From Roseateles sp049532965 (GTDB lineage Bacteria > Pseudomonadota > Gammaproteobacteria > Burkholderiales > Burkholderiaceae_C): a DNA stretch of 64,000 bases. Positions 37,304-45,958 of this stretch are shown in pieces. Every line of letters starts with the position of its first letter. The first letter of the stretch is position 1. The stretch spans positions 1,178,001-1,242,000 of the forward strand of contig NZ_CP186694.1 in assembly GCF_049532965.1 (NCBI RefSeq), given 5' to 3'. The position numbers were made by a program, and so were the translations under genes. The notes below the pieces were generated by a model, which searched no databases, was not told the DNA's origin, and saw only the letters and a list, made by a program, of their open reading frames with translations.

Positions 37304-37568
37304 CGCAAGCGCGTTCGCCGATGCACCACAAGCCGATGCATTCATTCGAGTGGCTCCCGTCGTTTGGACTACTGGGACAAGTCAGGCGCTACCCGAGAAC
37401 CCGTGTGGTGTCGATGCCGATGGCTTCATCGAATCGATTTCATTGATCTTTTCGTGCCAGGTCTTGCCAGGGGCACGGGGAAGATGCGTCTCCCGCGTCG
37501 CCACGCGGGTCGAGTCATCCTGCTGAAGGTGATGTTTATGCATTGATCCGATCTGAATGGAGTTGTCC

Positions 37569-38135
37569 ATGTCCCCGATGTCCACCCCCCACGCCGCCGG
37601 TCTGTCCGGCCGTTCTCCCGCCGCTGCCGCGGCGGCCCGCTTCTCCGCCCTTGCCGGCGAGGAGGCTGCCACCGAGGGCGACCCGTGCGGTCCCGCGGCA
37701 GCCGGCCCGAAAGCCGCGAAGATGCTCTTCATGCAGCGCATGCTGGCCCAGGTCCGTCCGCTGCAGCGGATGACGCGCGAGGAGTTCGAGGCCTTCCTTT
37801 ATGAATCGCGGATGTATCCGTCGCTGAGCCGGTTCGCGCCGGGCAACGTCGAGTACTGCGTCCCGCGCCGCGACATCACCGTCGGCCTGGCGATGAAGAC
37901 GCTGCGCGAGCGCATCGAGCATGCCGCGGTCATTGCCGAGCTGGTCTGCCGGCTCAAGCGCGACGATGAAGAAGAGGGCGCGCTGTGCAACGATGACGAG
38001 GCCGTGATCGCCGCCGCCGCGATCCGCGACGACCTGCGGGAGGCGCTGGGCATGCTCGGCGTGTACGAGCAGGCGATCCGGGAGGGTGTGGCGGTGGTGC
38101 AGTACCAGGAGAAGGTGCCGTGCGAGGCGGAGTGA
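37569..38135 (+). CDS. Conserved hypothetical protein
   Basis: About 188 residues, unrecognised. The first ~45 residues are low-complexity and Ala/Pro-rich; the rest is helical and acidic: FMQRMLAQVRPLQRMTREEFEAF, RMYPSLSRFAPGNVEY, and a C-terminal EAVIAAAAIRDDLREALGML. No membrane segment. GGAG lies 6 nt before this ATG, and the upstream ATG at 37557 lacks one. It stands alone between two two-component systems. Confidence 0.6.
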   Translation: MSPMSTPHAAGLSGRSPAAAAAARFSALAGEEAATEGDPCGPAAAGPKAAKMLFMQRMLAQVRPLQRMTREEFEAFLYESRMYPSLSRFAPGNVEYCVPRRDITVGLAMKTLRERIEHAAVIAELVCRLKRDDEEEGALCNDDEAVIAAAAIRDDLREALGMLGVYEQAIREGVAVVQYQEKVPCEAE

Positions 38136-38245
38136 GGCCGCGCGCGGGCGAGGCAAACCGGTAAGGAACGGGTAAGTCGCATGGCGGGACCATGCGGCTG
38201 CCCGCAACGCCCCTTAATATCCGCCGCTTCGCGCCGTTGTTTTCC

Positions 38246-38929
38246 ATGAATCGAATTGCCCTGATCGAGGACCATGTGCGGCTGGCCGGCCTGATCCGGG
38301 AGGCCTTGCAGACGGCCGGCATTCCCACCGACGTCTTCCATGCGATGGAGCCCGCGTGGGCCGCGCATCGCGATGTCGGCTACGCGGCGCTGGTCATCGA
38401 CCGCGGCTTGCCGGATGGCGACGGGCTGGCGCTGGTGAAGCGCTTGCGGGCCTCGCAGCAGGGAACGCCCTGCCTGATGCTGACGGCGCGTGACGCGCTG
38501 CACGACCGCATCGACGGCCTGGAGTCCGGTGCCGATGATTACCTGGCCAAGCCCTTTCCGATGGAAGAGCTCGTTGCCCGGGTGCGGGCCCTGATGCGCC
38601 GGCCTGCCGCGGTGCGGCCGCCGCGGGCGGTGTTCGGCGATATCGAGGTCGTCGTCGAGGAGGCGCTGCTGGTGCGCGGCGGGGCCTCGGTGGCGCTGGC
38701 GCCTGCGGAATTGCAGATCGCGATCGCGCTGGTCCAGCAGCAGGGGCGCACGGTCCGGCGCGCGGCACTGGAGGCGGCGGCGTGGGGGCTGTCCGAAGCG
38801 GTGACGCCCAACGCGCTGGATGTGGCGCTGCATCGGTTGCGCAAGAAGCTGGCGTCGCTCGGGTCGGAGCTCCGTATCGTCAATCTCAGGAATCATGGGT
38901 ATGCGCTTCAGGATGCGTTGGCCGAATAG
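38246..38929 (+). CDS. OmpR-family response regulator (QseB/TctD-like)
   Basis: 227 residues. Receiver with ALIEDHVRLAGL, phosphoacceptor Asp52 in LVIDRGLPDGDG, MLTARDALHDRIDGLESGADDYLAKPF, and a winged-helix output domain ending RKKLASLGSELRIVNLRNHGYAL. The frame extends upstream, but this ATG begins the receiver. Its last 29 bp overlap the kinase gene, a common arrangement for coupled two-component genes. Confidence 0.9.
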   Translation: MNRIALIEDHVRLAGLIREALQTAGIPTDVFHAMEPAWAAHRDVGYAALVIDRGLPDGDGLALVKRLRASQQGTPCLMLTARDALHDRIDGLESGADDYLAKPFPMEELVARVRALMRRPAAVRPPRAVFGDIEVVVEEALLVRGGASVALAPAELQIAIALVQQQGRTVRRAALEAAAWGLSEAVTPNALDVALHRLRKKLASLGSELRIVNLRNHGYALQDALAE

Positions 38930-40397
38930 CCTGCGCAATCGCGTGCTGGCCGTGCTGGCCGCGAGCATGGCATCGAGCGCGCTGGTGGTCGTTCTGGCGT
39001 CCACGCTGCTGTGGGAGCCGTTCACTCGCTGGGTGCTGCGCGACCAGATCGAGGACAACGGCGAGGCGCTGTCGCGGCTGTTGCGGTTCGACGCGCAGGG
39101 GCGCCCCATCGGCGTCGACGAAAGCAAGATCGAGCCGTGGCTGTTCGACAGCTTCCGCAAGGAGGTGATGTTGCGCGTGGCGGAGTCGGACGGACGGGTC
39201 GTGTTCGCGACGGACGACCAGATGGCCGCGTTCACCCGCGATGGCAAGGCCTTCGAGCCGCTGCGGCAGTCCTTCACCTTCACGCTGCACGGCGTTGCGA
39301 TGCACGCGGCGACGATTCCGTTCGAGCATGCGGGCATCCGTCGCTTTGCGCAGTTGGCGGTCAGCGACCGGATGGTGCTGCAGATGCGGGAGTCCATCGG
39401 CTTTGACGTGCTGCGGCAGGGCATGGCGGCGCTGGGCATCACCTTCGTCGCGATCTTCCTGGTCACCATCCATGTCGCGCTGCGCCAGGCGCTGCAGCCG
39501 GTGAGGGAAGCGTCCAGTGCCGCGCGGCGGATCTCGCCGCGCACGCTGGCCGAGCGATTGCCGACGTCGGGGCAGCCGCGGGAGTTGCGACCGCTGGTGG
39601 AGGCGTTCAATGTCGCGCTGGACCGGCTGCAGCGCGGCTTCAAGACACAGCAGGAGTTCCTCTCGAATGCCGCGCATGAACTGAAAACGCCGCTGGCGCT
39701 CATCCGCGCGCAGGTGGAGCAGGCGGAGGCGGGGGCCTGGCGCGACCAGATCCTGGACGACGTCGACCGGGTGGCGCGGCAGGTGCAGCAGCTGTTGCTG
39801 CTGGCCGAGGCCAGCGAGCGACAGAACTACCGCGTCGAGGCGATCGACCCCGAGCCTGCGCTGCGGGAGGCGTTCGACTTCATGGAACGCGTGGCGGCGC
39901 GTCGCGGCGTCACGCTCGGCTTGCAGTTGAATCCGGCGCTGCGCTTCTGGCAGGCGGATCGCGGCGGGCTGTTCACGCTGCTGAAGAATCTGCTGGAAAA
40001 CGCGATCCAGCACAGTCCGCCGTCGGGCGTTGTCACGCTGGCGGCCGGTCCACAGGGCTTCTCGGTCATCGACCAGGGCAAGGGTGTGGCGGAGCGGGAC
40101 TTGCCGCGAATCTTCGAGCGCTTCTGGCGCGGCGCCGACCGGCGCGAGCAGGGCGCGGGACTCGGGCTGGCGATCTGCACCGAGATCGCCCGTGCCCATG
40201 GGTGGCGGCTGAGCGCGCATCGGCGTTCACCAGGGCTGGAAGTCCGGTGCGACATGGCGCCGGTGGTGGAGGTCGGGCCGGACGACGGCGAGCCAGCGGC
40301 CGCCGCGCCACCGCCCGGGAATGGGCGATCCGATCTCCCCCACGGGGCCGGTTTCCAGGCGGGCTACTCGCAGGCGCTGCGCCGGGCCTTGTTCTGA
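38901..40397 (+). CDS. Sensor histidine kinase
   Basis: About 498 residues. Two membrane segments (AVLAASMASSALVVVLASTLL near residue 20, and GITFVAIFLVTIHVALRQAL near residue 185) flank a ~130-residue periplasmic sensor domain, then HAMP, phosphoacceptor His259 in NAAHELKTPLALIR, LLKNLLENAIQHS, VIDQGKGV and GAGLGLAIC. ATG 38901 is used because AGGAA lies 8 nt before it; ATGs at 38895 and 38913 are alternatives. The C-terminal ~50 residues after the catalytic core are poorly conserved. Stimulus unknown. Confidence 0.9.
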   Translation: MRFRMRWPNSLRNRVLAVLAASMASSALVVVLASTLLWEPFTRWVLRDQIEDNGEALSRLLRFDAQGRPIGVDESKIEPWLFDSFRKEVMLRVAESDGRVVFATDDQMAAFTRDGKAFEPLRQSFTFTLHGVAMHAATIPFEHAGIRRFAQLAVSDRMVLQMRESIGFDVLRQGMAALGITFVAIFLVTIHVALRQALQPVREASSAARRISPRTLAERLPTSGQPRELRPLVEAFNVALDRLQRGFKTQQEFLSNAAHELKTPLALIRAQVEQAEAGAWRDQILDDVDRVARQVQQLLLLAEASERQNYRVEAIDPEPALREAFDFMERVAARRGVTLGLQLNPALRFWQADRGGLFTLLKNLLENAIQHSPPSGVVTLAAGPQGFSVIDQGKGVAERDLPRIFERFWRGADRREQGAGLGLAICTEIARAHGWRLSAHRRSPGLEVRCDMAPVVEVGPDDGEPAAAAPPPGNGRSDLPHGAGFQAGYSQALRRALF

Positions 40398-40515
40398 ACT
40401 GAAGCGGAGCCGAGCCGGCGACAGCGTTCGGTCCTGACTTTCGGCATCCCTGCACCTCGGGATCTCCCTGGGCGGTGCATTGAGTTCTGCATGGCGGGCT
40501 GGTTAGGATGCCGGG

Positions 40516-40962
40516 ATGCCTGCTTCGCCCGAGTCCTCCGACACCCGCCTGCGCGATCTGGCGCGTTTGCGCCGCGTGCGCGACCGCATTGATCGCGAGT
40601 ACGCCCAGCCGCTGGATGTGGAGGCGCTCGCGCAGGGCGTGCACATGTCGGCGGGGCATCTGAGCCGGCAGTTCAGGCTGGCGTACGGCGAGTCGGTCTA
40701 TGCCTATCTGATGACGCGGCGCATCGAGCGCGCGATGGCGCTGCTGCGGCGGGGCGATCTCAGCGTCACCGAGGTGTGCTTCGAAGTCGGGTGTTCGTCG
40801 CTGGGCACGTTCAGCACGCGCTTCACCGAGCTGGTGGGGGTGCCGCCGAGCGTGTACCGCCGCGATTCGGCGGCGGAGGCGGAGGGCATGCCGCCATGCG
40901 TCGCCAGGCAGGTGACGCGACCGATCAGGAATCGAGAAGCGCCGCAGAAGGCGACGACCTAG
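40516..40962 (+). CDS. Short AraC-family regulator (DNA-binding domain only)
   Basis: 148 residues, only the two helix-turn-helix half of an AraC protein: LDVEALAQGVHMSAGHLSRQFRLAYGESVYAYL and VTEVCFEVGCSSLGTFSTRFTELVGVPPSVYR. There is no ligand-binding half, so it may act constitutively or respond to a partner. It lies 76 bp before the VOC gene, which it may regulate (inference from order). Confidence 0.8.
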   Translation: MPASPESSDTRLRDLARLRRVRDRIDREYAQPLDVEALAQGVHMSAGHLSRQFRLAYGESVYAYLMTRRIERAMALLRRGDLSVTEVCFEVGCSSLGTFSTRFTELVGVPPSVYRRDSAAEAEGMPPCVARQVTRPIRNREAPQKATT

Positions 40963-41038
40963 AGTGCGTCCCAAGGGTCCGGACCCGGGCGGCGACGGCC
41001 GCCGACCTTGCTGACCACCTCAATTTCTGGAGACTGAC

Positions 41039-41452
41039 ATGGACATCACCATCCACTCGACCTTCCTGCCGCACACCGATCCCGAGGAGTCGTTGGCGTT
41101 CTACCGCGACGGACTCGATTTCGAGATTCGCAAGGACGTGGCGTTCGGCGGCAACCGCTGGATCACGATCGGGCCGAAGGGCAAGCCGGAGACCTCGATC
41201 GTGCTGTACCCGCCGAATGCGACACCGGGGGTCACGGACGAGGAGAAGCGCACGATTGCCGAGATGATGGCCAAGGGCACGTACGCGATGCTGCTGCTGG
41301 GGGCGAAGGATCTGGACGCGACCTTCGAGCGCCTGCAGTCGCGGGACGCGGAGATCGTGCAGGAGCCGACGGACCAGCCCTACGGCGTGCGCGACTTCGG
41401 CGTGCGGGACCCGGCGGGCAACATGATCCGTATCCAGCAACTGAAGAACTGA
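41039..41452 (+). CDS. VOC-family (glyoxalase/bleomycin-resistance-like) protein
   Basis: 137 residues, vicinal oxygen chelate fold with two paired beta-alpha-beta-beta-beta modules: STFLPHTDPEESLAFYRDGLDF and the late YGVRDFGVRDPAGNMIRI. A possible metal-binding set is not obvious: an Asp replaces the usual second ligand. Proteins of this size act in stress, antibiotic or metabolite handling; the substrate is unknown. A TGGAGACTGAC stretch precedes the ATG by a few bases. It lies 24 bp before the DUF1801 gene. Confidence 0.8.
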   Translation: MDITIHSTFLPHTDPEESLAFYRDGLDFEIRKDVAFGGNRWITIGPKGKPETSIVLYPPNATPGVTDEEKRTIAEMMAKGTYAMLLLGAKDLDATFERLQSRDAEIVQEPTDQPYGVRDFGVRDPAGNMIRIQQLKN

Positions 41453-41476
41453 CCTGACGCACCGACGGAGGATGCC

Positions 41477-41914
41477 ATGCCCACGACGACTGCCATGAAG
41501 GATTCCGCAGCGGCTGAAGCCGTTGATGCTGCCGCGATGATCGATGCTCGCATCGAGCAACTCGGTGATTGGCGCGGGGAGATGCTGGCGCGGTTGCGCC
41601 GCCTGATGAAGGAGGCGGTGCCTGACGTGGAGGAAACGTGGAAGTGGCGCGGCACGCCGGTGTGGGAGCACAACGGCCAGATCTGCACAGGCGAGACCTA
41701 CAAGGAGGTCGTGAAGATGACCTTCGCGAAGGGGGCGAAGCTGGCGGATCCGGCCAAGCTGTTCAACTCGAGCCTCGACGGGAATGTGCGGCGTGCCATC
41801 GACATCCGCCAGGGCGAGAAGATCGACGAGAAGGCGCTGAAGGCGCTGTTCAAGCAGGCGGCCGAGTTGAACGAGGCGTCGGCGAAGCCGAAGAGGGCGA
41901 AGTCGGCGGTGTGA
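41477..41914 (+). CDS. DUF1801/YdhG-like protein
   Basis: 145 residues. Contains IEQLGDWRGEMLARLRRLMKEAVPDVEETWKWRGTPVW, the DUF1801 pattern, followed by EVVKMTFAKGAKLADPAKLFNSSL. These small proteins share the YdhG/CyaY-like fold and have no assigned enzyme activity. It ends with a Lys/Ala tail. GGAGGATG is near the ATG. It is probably co-transcribed with the VOC gene. Confidence 0.75.
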   Translation: MPTTTAMKDSAAAEAVDAAAMIDARIEQLGDWRGEMLARLRRLMKEAVPDVEETWKWRGTPVWEHNGQICTGETYKEVVKMTFAKGAKLADPAKLFNSSLDGNVRRAIDIRQGEKIDEKALKALFKQAAELNEASAKPKRAKSAV

Positions 41915-42011
41915 TGGGGCAGGGCGGCGGGTTCCCCGGCACAGGGCCGGGGGCGGTAGGTGAGCTGCTGCCCTATCGCTGGGCGCCCCTTAAGCCCACT
42001 ACCTTGGAATC

Positions 42012-42473
42012 ATGACCGCAGCTTCGTACGCAACCATCGCGGAGTATTTCCGGCTGGGCCTTCAAGTCGGTCTGCTGCTGCCAGCTCAGGCAGTCGCGTG
42101 GGCTGACGCGGAGATCGCTGCGGCTGAAGTGGCGCCCGAAGAGCTTATTGAAGTTGCCTGGGCAAAGGGGCTGGCTTCCACCATGGACGCTCTTGCGGCA
42201 GTCCCAGGCGAAAGAGACAAGCAGCTCGCCGGTCGCTGGCTTCTGGGTTTCCTCGGCCAGTCGATTCCAGCGTCCGACGAGGACCTGCACCTCGCGGTGC
42301 AGAGCGCCATGCACATAGCTCGGCACGCTGAACTGGGCGATGAAACGTACTACCGCTTCGCCATGATCGACGACGAGTTATCTCTGGCAACGACAAAGGT
42401 ATACGGCACCGTCGAGGAGTGCCGATCCAGTCTTGTCGCTGAGTTGGCCGAGTACCAGCCGTTGGTCATCTAG
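42012..42473 (+). CDS. Conserved hypothetical protein
   Basis: 153 residues, unrecognised. It is acidic and helical: YFRLGLQVGLLLPAQAVAWADAEIAAAEVAPEELIEVAWAKG near the start and VYGTVEECRSSLVAELAEYQPLVI at the end. No membrane segment or signal peptide. Looks like a small cytosolic protein, perhaps related to immunity-type proteins, but I have no support for that beyond size and composition. An in-frame ATG immediately after a stop-rich gap is the only good start. Confidence 0.55.
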   Translation: MTAASYATIAEYFRLGLQVGLLLPAQAVAWADAEIAAAEVAPEELIEVAWAKGLASTMDALAAVPGERDKQLAGRWLLGFLGQSIPASDEDLHLAVQSAMHIARHAELGDETYYRFAMIDDELSLATTKVYGTVEECRSSLVAELAEYQPLVI

Positions 42474-42504
42474 CGCGTCGCGTGACTGCGATGGGGCCCC
42501 GGCG

Positions 42505-43008
42505 TCAACCTGACTTCCCAGCACGCTTACTGGCGAACTCCCCGTCGGGGTAATAGAGCGAGACGTAGCGGTAGTAGTCCTCGTCGCTGTCCATCACGAG
42601 GACCAGGCTCCGTTGCCCGGCTGGAAAGACGGCCAGATCACCCAGCAACCCGCTGATGCGCGCCCTTGCGGTGCGAACGTAATCGGCGGTCGCTCGTTCC
42701 TGCCGCGCGCTCAGCGAGGACAGCACGGACGCATCTTCCGTTTCGAGCAGACCCATGTGCGAGCCCAGCGCCTCTCTCAGGTGCAGCAGCCATGCTCGGT
42801 GCCCTTTTTCCACTGCTGCGATGCGTTGAGGGTCCGTGACCAATGGCGCGCCATCGCCTCGCGCCCAGGCCTCCAGCGCTTGCCAGTCGAGTACCGGCAG
42901 GCCGTCCGCCCGTCGGGCGCCTTCTCCTGGAGCCGCCCGCTGTAAGAAACTCCCCGGATGCCGGACTACCTGGGAAGGGAGACGCCCCGGCAAGACTTGA
43001 ACGCCCAT
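42505..43008 (-). pseudogene. Remnant of a larger gene of unknown function
   Basis: The 167-residue frame has a plausible core (from about residue 40: WQALEAWARGDGAPLVTDPQR to RSLVLVMDSDEDYYRYVSLYYPDGEFA), but the first ~35 residues look non-coding and the protein stops abruptly after ASKRAGKSG. The core's ending on DSDEDYYRYVSLYYPDGEFA, which I recall as an internal segment of larger proteins, suggests that the C-terminal part has been lost. The supposed start overlaps the sigma factor start on the other strand by 2 bp. It may instead be a short real gene. Confidence 0.4.
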
Positions 43009-43558
43009 GAACCACCATCCATCGACGAACGAGCCCGGACATCAGGACGACTTGTACCGGGATGCCGTGCGCCAGTACGGCCCCGACGTGGCTCGCTTCA
43101 TCGCGGGTTACGAGCGTGACGAAGCGCGACGACAGGAGCTGCTCCAGGACGTCCACGTCGCGCTGTGGCAGAGCTTCACCGGGTTTCGAGGCCAATGTGG
43201 CCTGCGCACCTGGGTCTATCGCATCGCCCACAACGTGGGCGCGTCCCACATCGAGCGCAGCCGCAAGGTGGCCGAGCGCGGGTACCTCGGCCTCGACGAC
43301 GAGGAAGTGGAAGGCCTCGTCAGCGAGCGCGCTAGCGTCGAAGCCACCGAACGCCGTATCGATCTGCAGCGCATCTTCGCGCTGATCCATCGGCTCAGGC
43401 CCGCGGACCGCGAGGTGATGCTGCTCTATCTCGAAGACATGGACGCCGCCGGCATCGCCGAAATCACCGGCCTGTCCGCGCGCAACGTCGCGACCAAGGT
43501 GCATCGCATCAAGGCGGTGCTCGCCCAGCAACTTCACCGCAAGGAGACACAGCGATGA
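43007..43558 (+). CDS. ECF-family RNA polymerase sigma factor
   Basis: 183 residues. Sigma region 2: DEARRQELLQDVHVALWQSFTGFRGQCGLRTWVYRIAHNVGASHI; region 4: LRPADREVMLLYLEDMDAAGIAEITGLSARNVATKVHRIKAVL, the normal two-domain ECF layout. The stop overlaps the next gene's ATG (ATGA), so the two are coupled. It probably controls this operon itself and a wider stress regulon; the signal is unknown. Confidence 0.9.
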   Translation: MNHHPSTNEPGHQDDLYRDAVRQYGPDVARFIAGYERDEARRQELLQDVHVALWQSFTGFRGQCGLRTWVYRIAHNVGASHIERSRKVAERGYLGLDDEEVEGLVSERASVEATERRIDLQRIFALIHRLRPADREVMLLYLEDMDAAGIAEITGLSARNVATKVHRIKAVLAQQLHRKETQR

Positions 43559-44151
43559 ATCGCCCCTACGAACCCATGCCGCCCGACTCCGACGACGAGC
43601 TCAAGCGTCTGTGGCGGGCGCAGTCTGTGCCCACGAGCGAGTTCTCCATCGAGGAACTGCAGCGCAACGCCAAGCGCTTCCATCGCCAGATCGTGCGTCG
43701 CAACGCGAGGGAACTCGTCGCCTGTGCGGTCGTCGTGCTCGTTTTCTCGTTCTACTTGCTCCATGTCCCGTTTCCAATCACGCGCATCGGCAGCGCGCTG
43801 CTGATCGTCGGGACGTTGGTCCTCGCCTGGCAGCTTCGTTCGAGGGCCTCAGCGGGACCTGATCCCGTGGACCTGGGCGAGCGGTCCTGGATCGACTACC
43901 ACCGGGCCCAACTGATCCGTCAACGCGACGCTCTCAACTCAGTGGCGGTCTGGTACCTCGGCCCCCTTGTTCCCGGTTATACCGTCTTCCTTTGGGGCGC
44001 GACCACGGAGCTCGGCCCTCAGTCCTTGGGGCGCAGCGTCGTCATGATCCTCCTCGCTATCGCCATCGGCGGCTTGGTGATCGCGCTCAATCGCCATGCC
44101 GCCCGCAAGCTGCAGCAGAGCATTGACCGACTGGAACAGGAAACCCGCTGA
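43555..44151 (+). CDS. Membrane protein coupled to the ECF sigma factor (candidate anti-sigma)
   Basis: 198 residues with an acidic/basic N-terminal cytoplasmic part (DDELKRLWRAQSVPTSEFSIEELQRNAKRF), then four membrane segments (ACAVVVLVFSFYLLHV, ITRIGSALLIVGTLVLAW, LGPLVPGYTVFLWG, SVVMILLAIAIGGLVIAL). Its position directly behind the sigma gene, with a 4-bp overlap, makes it the obvious candidate anti-sigma factor, but it lacks a recognisable zinc-binding anti-sigma motif (His-x3-Cys-x2-Cys). Confidence 0.65.
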   Translation: MNRPYEPMPPDSDDELKRLWRAQSVPTSEFSIEELQRNAKRFHRQIVRRNARELVACAVVVLVFSFYLLHVPFPITRIGSALLIVGTLVLAWQLRSRASAGPDPVDLGERSWIDYHRAQLIRQRDALNSVAVWYLGPLVPGYTVFLWGATTELGPQSLGRSVVMILLAIAIGGLVIALNRHAARKLQQSIDRLEQETR

Positions 44152-44252
44152 GGTGCCGTTCTCTCAGCGTCCATCGGGTTCCCACCGATGTGGGATGGCG
44201 ACGATGGAAACGCATGACGATCATCTGGACCCATCAACAGGGAGTGAACGCG

Positions 44253-44693
44253 ATGGCCGCATCACCGCTGTATGCCAATGGCGCAACGACCGGCCTGATC
44301 GCCTTGGTCATGGTGGTTGCGACCGCCGTGGCGGCGTGCAGTCCGCAGGAGCCTCAGCGCCGGGCGGCCCAGTTCGCCGTGGATCTATCCATCACCGTCG
44401 ATGGCCGCAGTGCCGGGATTCGTCGGATCCTGGTGGAGCCAAACAGGATGACGTCCTTGCCGTTTGACCAGGTCGACCCGCCGCTCCTGGCGACCCTCGT
44501 GGTCAGCCAGGAAGGCGCGCCTGACAGGGTGAAACTGGAGGGAGCAATTCAAAAGGACACCGACGTGCTCTTGCGGTTCACAGACCATCTGATGAGGCTC
44601 GGTGAACGAAGCGACATCGAGATCACGACCATGGGCCGACCGCAGCACAGGTACCGCTTCAGCATGGAGATCGAGCCGGTCGCGGCGCTATGA
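44253..44693 (+). CDS. Small predicted lipoprotein in the ECF operon
   Basis: About 146 residues. A signal sequence ends in a lipobox-like AVAAC (Cys29), predicting a lipid-anchored protein. The mature part is beta-rich (DLSITVDGRSAGIRRILVEP, DRVKLEGAIQKDTDVLLRFT). Family unknown. AGGGAG lies about 8 nt before this ATG; the longer frame starts in a poorly coding region. It is 101 bp after the membrane protein and is probably co-regulated. Confidence 0.6.
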   Translation: MAASPLYANGATTGLIALVMVVATAVAACSPQEPQRRAAQFAVDLSITVDGRSAGIRRILVEPNRMTSLPFDQVDPPLLATLVVSQEGAPDRVKLEGAIQKDTDVLLRFTDHLMRLGERSDIEITTMGRPQHRYRFSMEIEPVAAL

Positions 44694-44763
44694 GGACGTC
44701 CCGTGTCCGGTGAATGCGGGCGTCAGCGACGCATGGGATCGAGCCATGCGCGGGGTTCCGATG

Positions 44764-45804
44764 CTAGACAAGCGGCCGGAACCGCAGTGTCCCGATCAGA
44801 AAGCTCTCCTGACTGTCATCCACCAGCATCGCCTTCGTCGTCGTGGCGATGTAGGTCGCGCCGCGAGACGGCGTGATGACTTCCTCATTGGTGCTCTCCT
44901 GGCGGGATCGGAGCACCACGTCGTCCTGTTGCCAGAAGATGTCCGCCTGGGCCGGCGGGAAGAAGTCGTAGTCGGACTTGCCGAGAAGCTCTTCCCGAGC
45001 GTGTCCGATGAATCGGCAGAAGGCTCGATTCAGAAACACCCAGCGGTGTGCCTGGTCCTTGATGAAGACCGGGTCCGGCGACTGATCGAGCGCCTGATGC
45101 AGGAAGTGCCCACCGTGGCGGACGCCCCACGGTGCCGCTTCGCGCGCCAACAGCCGTTCACCTTCGTTGAAATGTAGCCGGGCCAGGCAGGACGCACCCT
45201 CGCGCAGGTGAAGGTCGCCCAGCACACGGTGCATCGCGGCTTCCATCCTGATGTGCCCAGTGGCATGGGCCCGTTCAAGCATTTGCGTGGCGAGCGTCAG
45301 CGCGGCGCCTGCGTCCGAATGAGCCAGCGACTCCAGCCAGCCAACGCACTGCGCATCGGGTTGGGACGACGCCAGTTGCAACCAGTCCGGCAGAAGCCGC
45401 GGCATCGCATTGGCCGGCTCACCCACGAAGCGATATCCCCGCCTCGGCACGGTGGCAATCAGCGCGGGCCGTTTGCTGCAATCGCCGATGGCCAATCGAG
45501 CCTTCTGAACCGCCACGGAGATCACCCCATCGCTGAGGCACCGATTGCGCCAGACCCGGTCGAGCAGGCGCTCCTTCGAGATCACCTCGTGCCGGTGGCG
45601 AATCAGGTGGACAAGCAGGTCGAACGGCAACGGCTCGAGCGGCTGGATTCGCCCATCGAGAACGACTTGCCGTTGCTCGACACGCACCTCGCAACGTCCG
45701 AATACGAAGATCTCACCGCTCACGGGCCTGGCCGATTGGAGGTGTTGGGACGCGCGATTATCGAACGACCCTTTGCGCCGTCGACACACGATCGTCACAA
45801 CCAC
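44764..45804 (-). CDS. Winged-helix regulator with C-terminal PAS domain
   Basis: 346 residues. N-terminal OmpR/CadC-type winged helix (about residues 30-125): LEPLPFDLLVHLIRHRHEVISKERLLDRVWRN and ATVPRRGYRFVG. A helical linker follows, then a C-terminal PAS domain (about 230-340): QSPDPVFIKDQAHRWVFLNRAFCRFIG and LGKSDYDFFP. No membrane segment, so unlike CadC it is cytosolic and would sense a small ligand or redox state through PAS. The GTG start is uncertain; a GTG at 45723 also begins just before the domain. Confidence 0.75.
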   Translation of the reverse strand: MVVTIVCRRRKGSFDNRASQHLQSARPVSGEIFVFGRCEVRVEQRQVVLDGRIQPLEPLPFDLLVHLIRHRHEVISKERLLDRVWRNRCLSDGVISVAVQKARLAIGDCSKRPALIATVPRRGYRFVGEPANAMPRLLPDWLQLASSQPDAQCVGWLESLAHSDAGAALTLATQMLERAHATGHIRMEAAMHRVLGDLHLREGASCLARLHFNEGERLLAREAAPWGVRHGGHFLHQALDQSPDPVFIKDQAHRWVFLNRAFCRFIGHAREELLGKSDYDFFPPAQADIFWQQDDVVLRSRQESTNEEVITPSRGATYIATTTKAMLVDDSQESFLIGTLRFRPLV

Positions 45805-45958
45805 GGTTCCGGTGGTGTTCCGGTGGTGGCGGCGTTGTCAAACCTTTGGAGTTCCTTGGAAACGGGCTCGCTCGGCTTGCGCAAACTGTACGGCGTCATC
45901 CGACATTCGCCGGCGCAGACCGAAGAACGCTCGCCGGCACGTTCAAGGAACTCGACCC

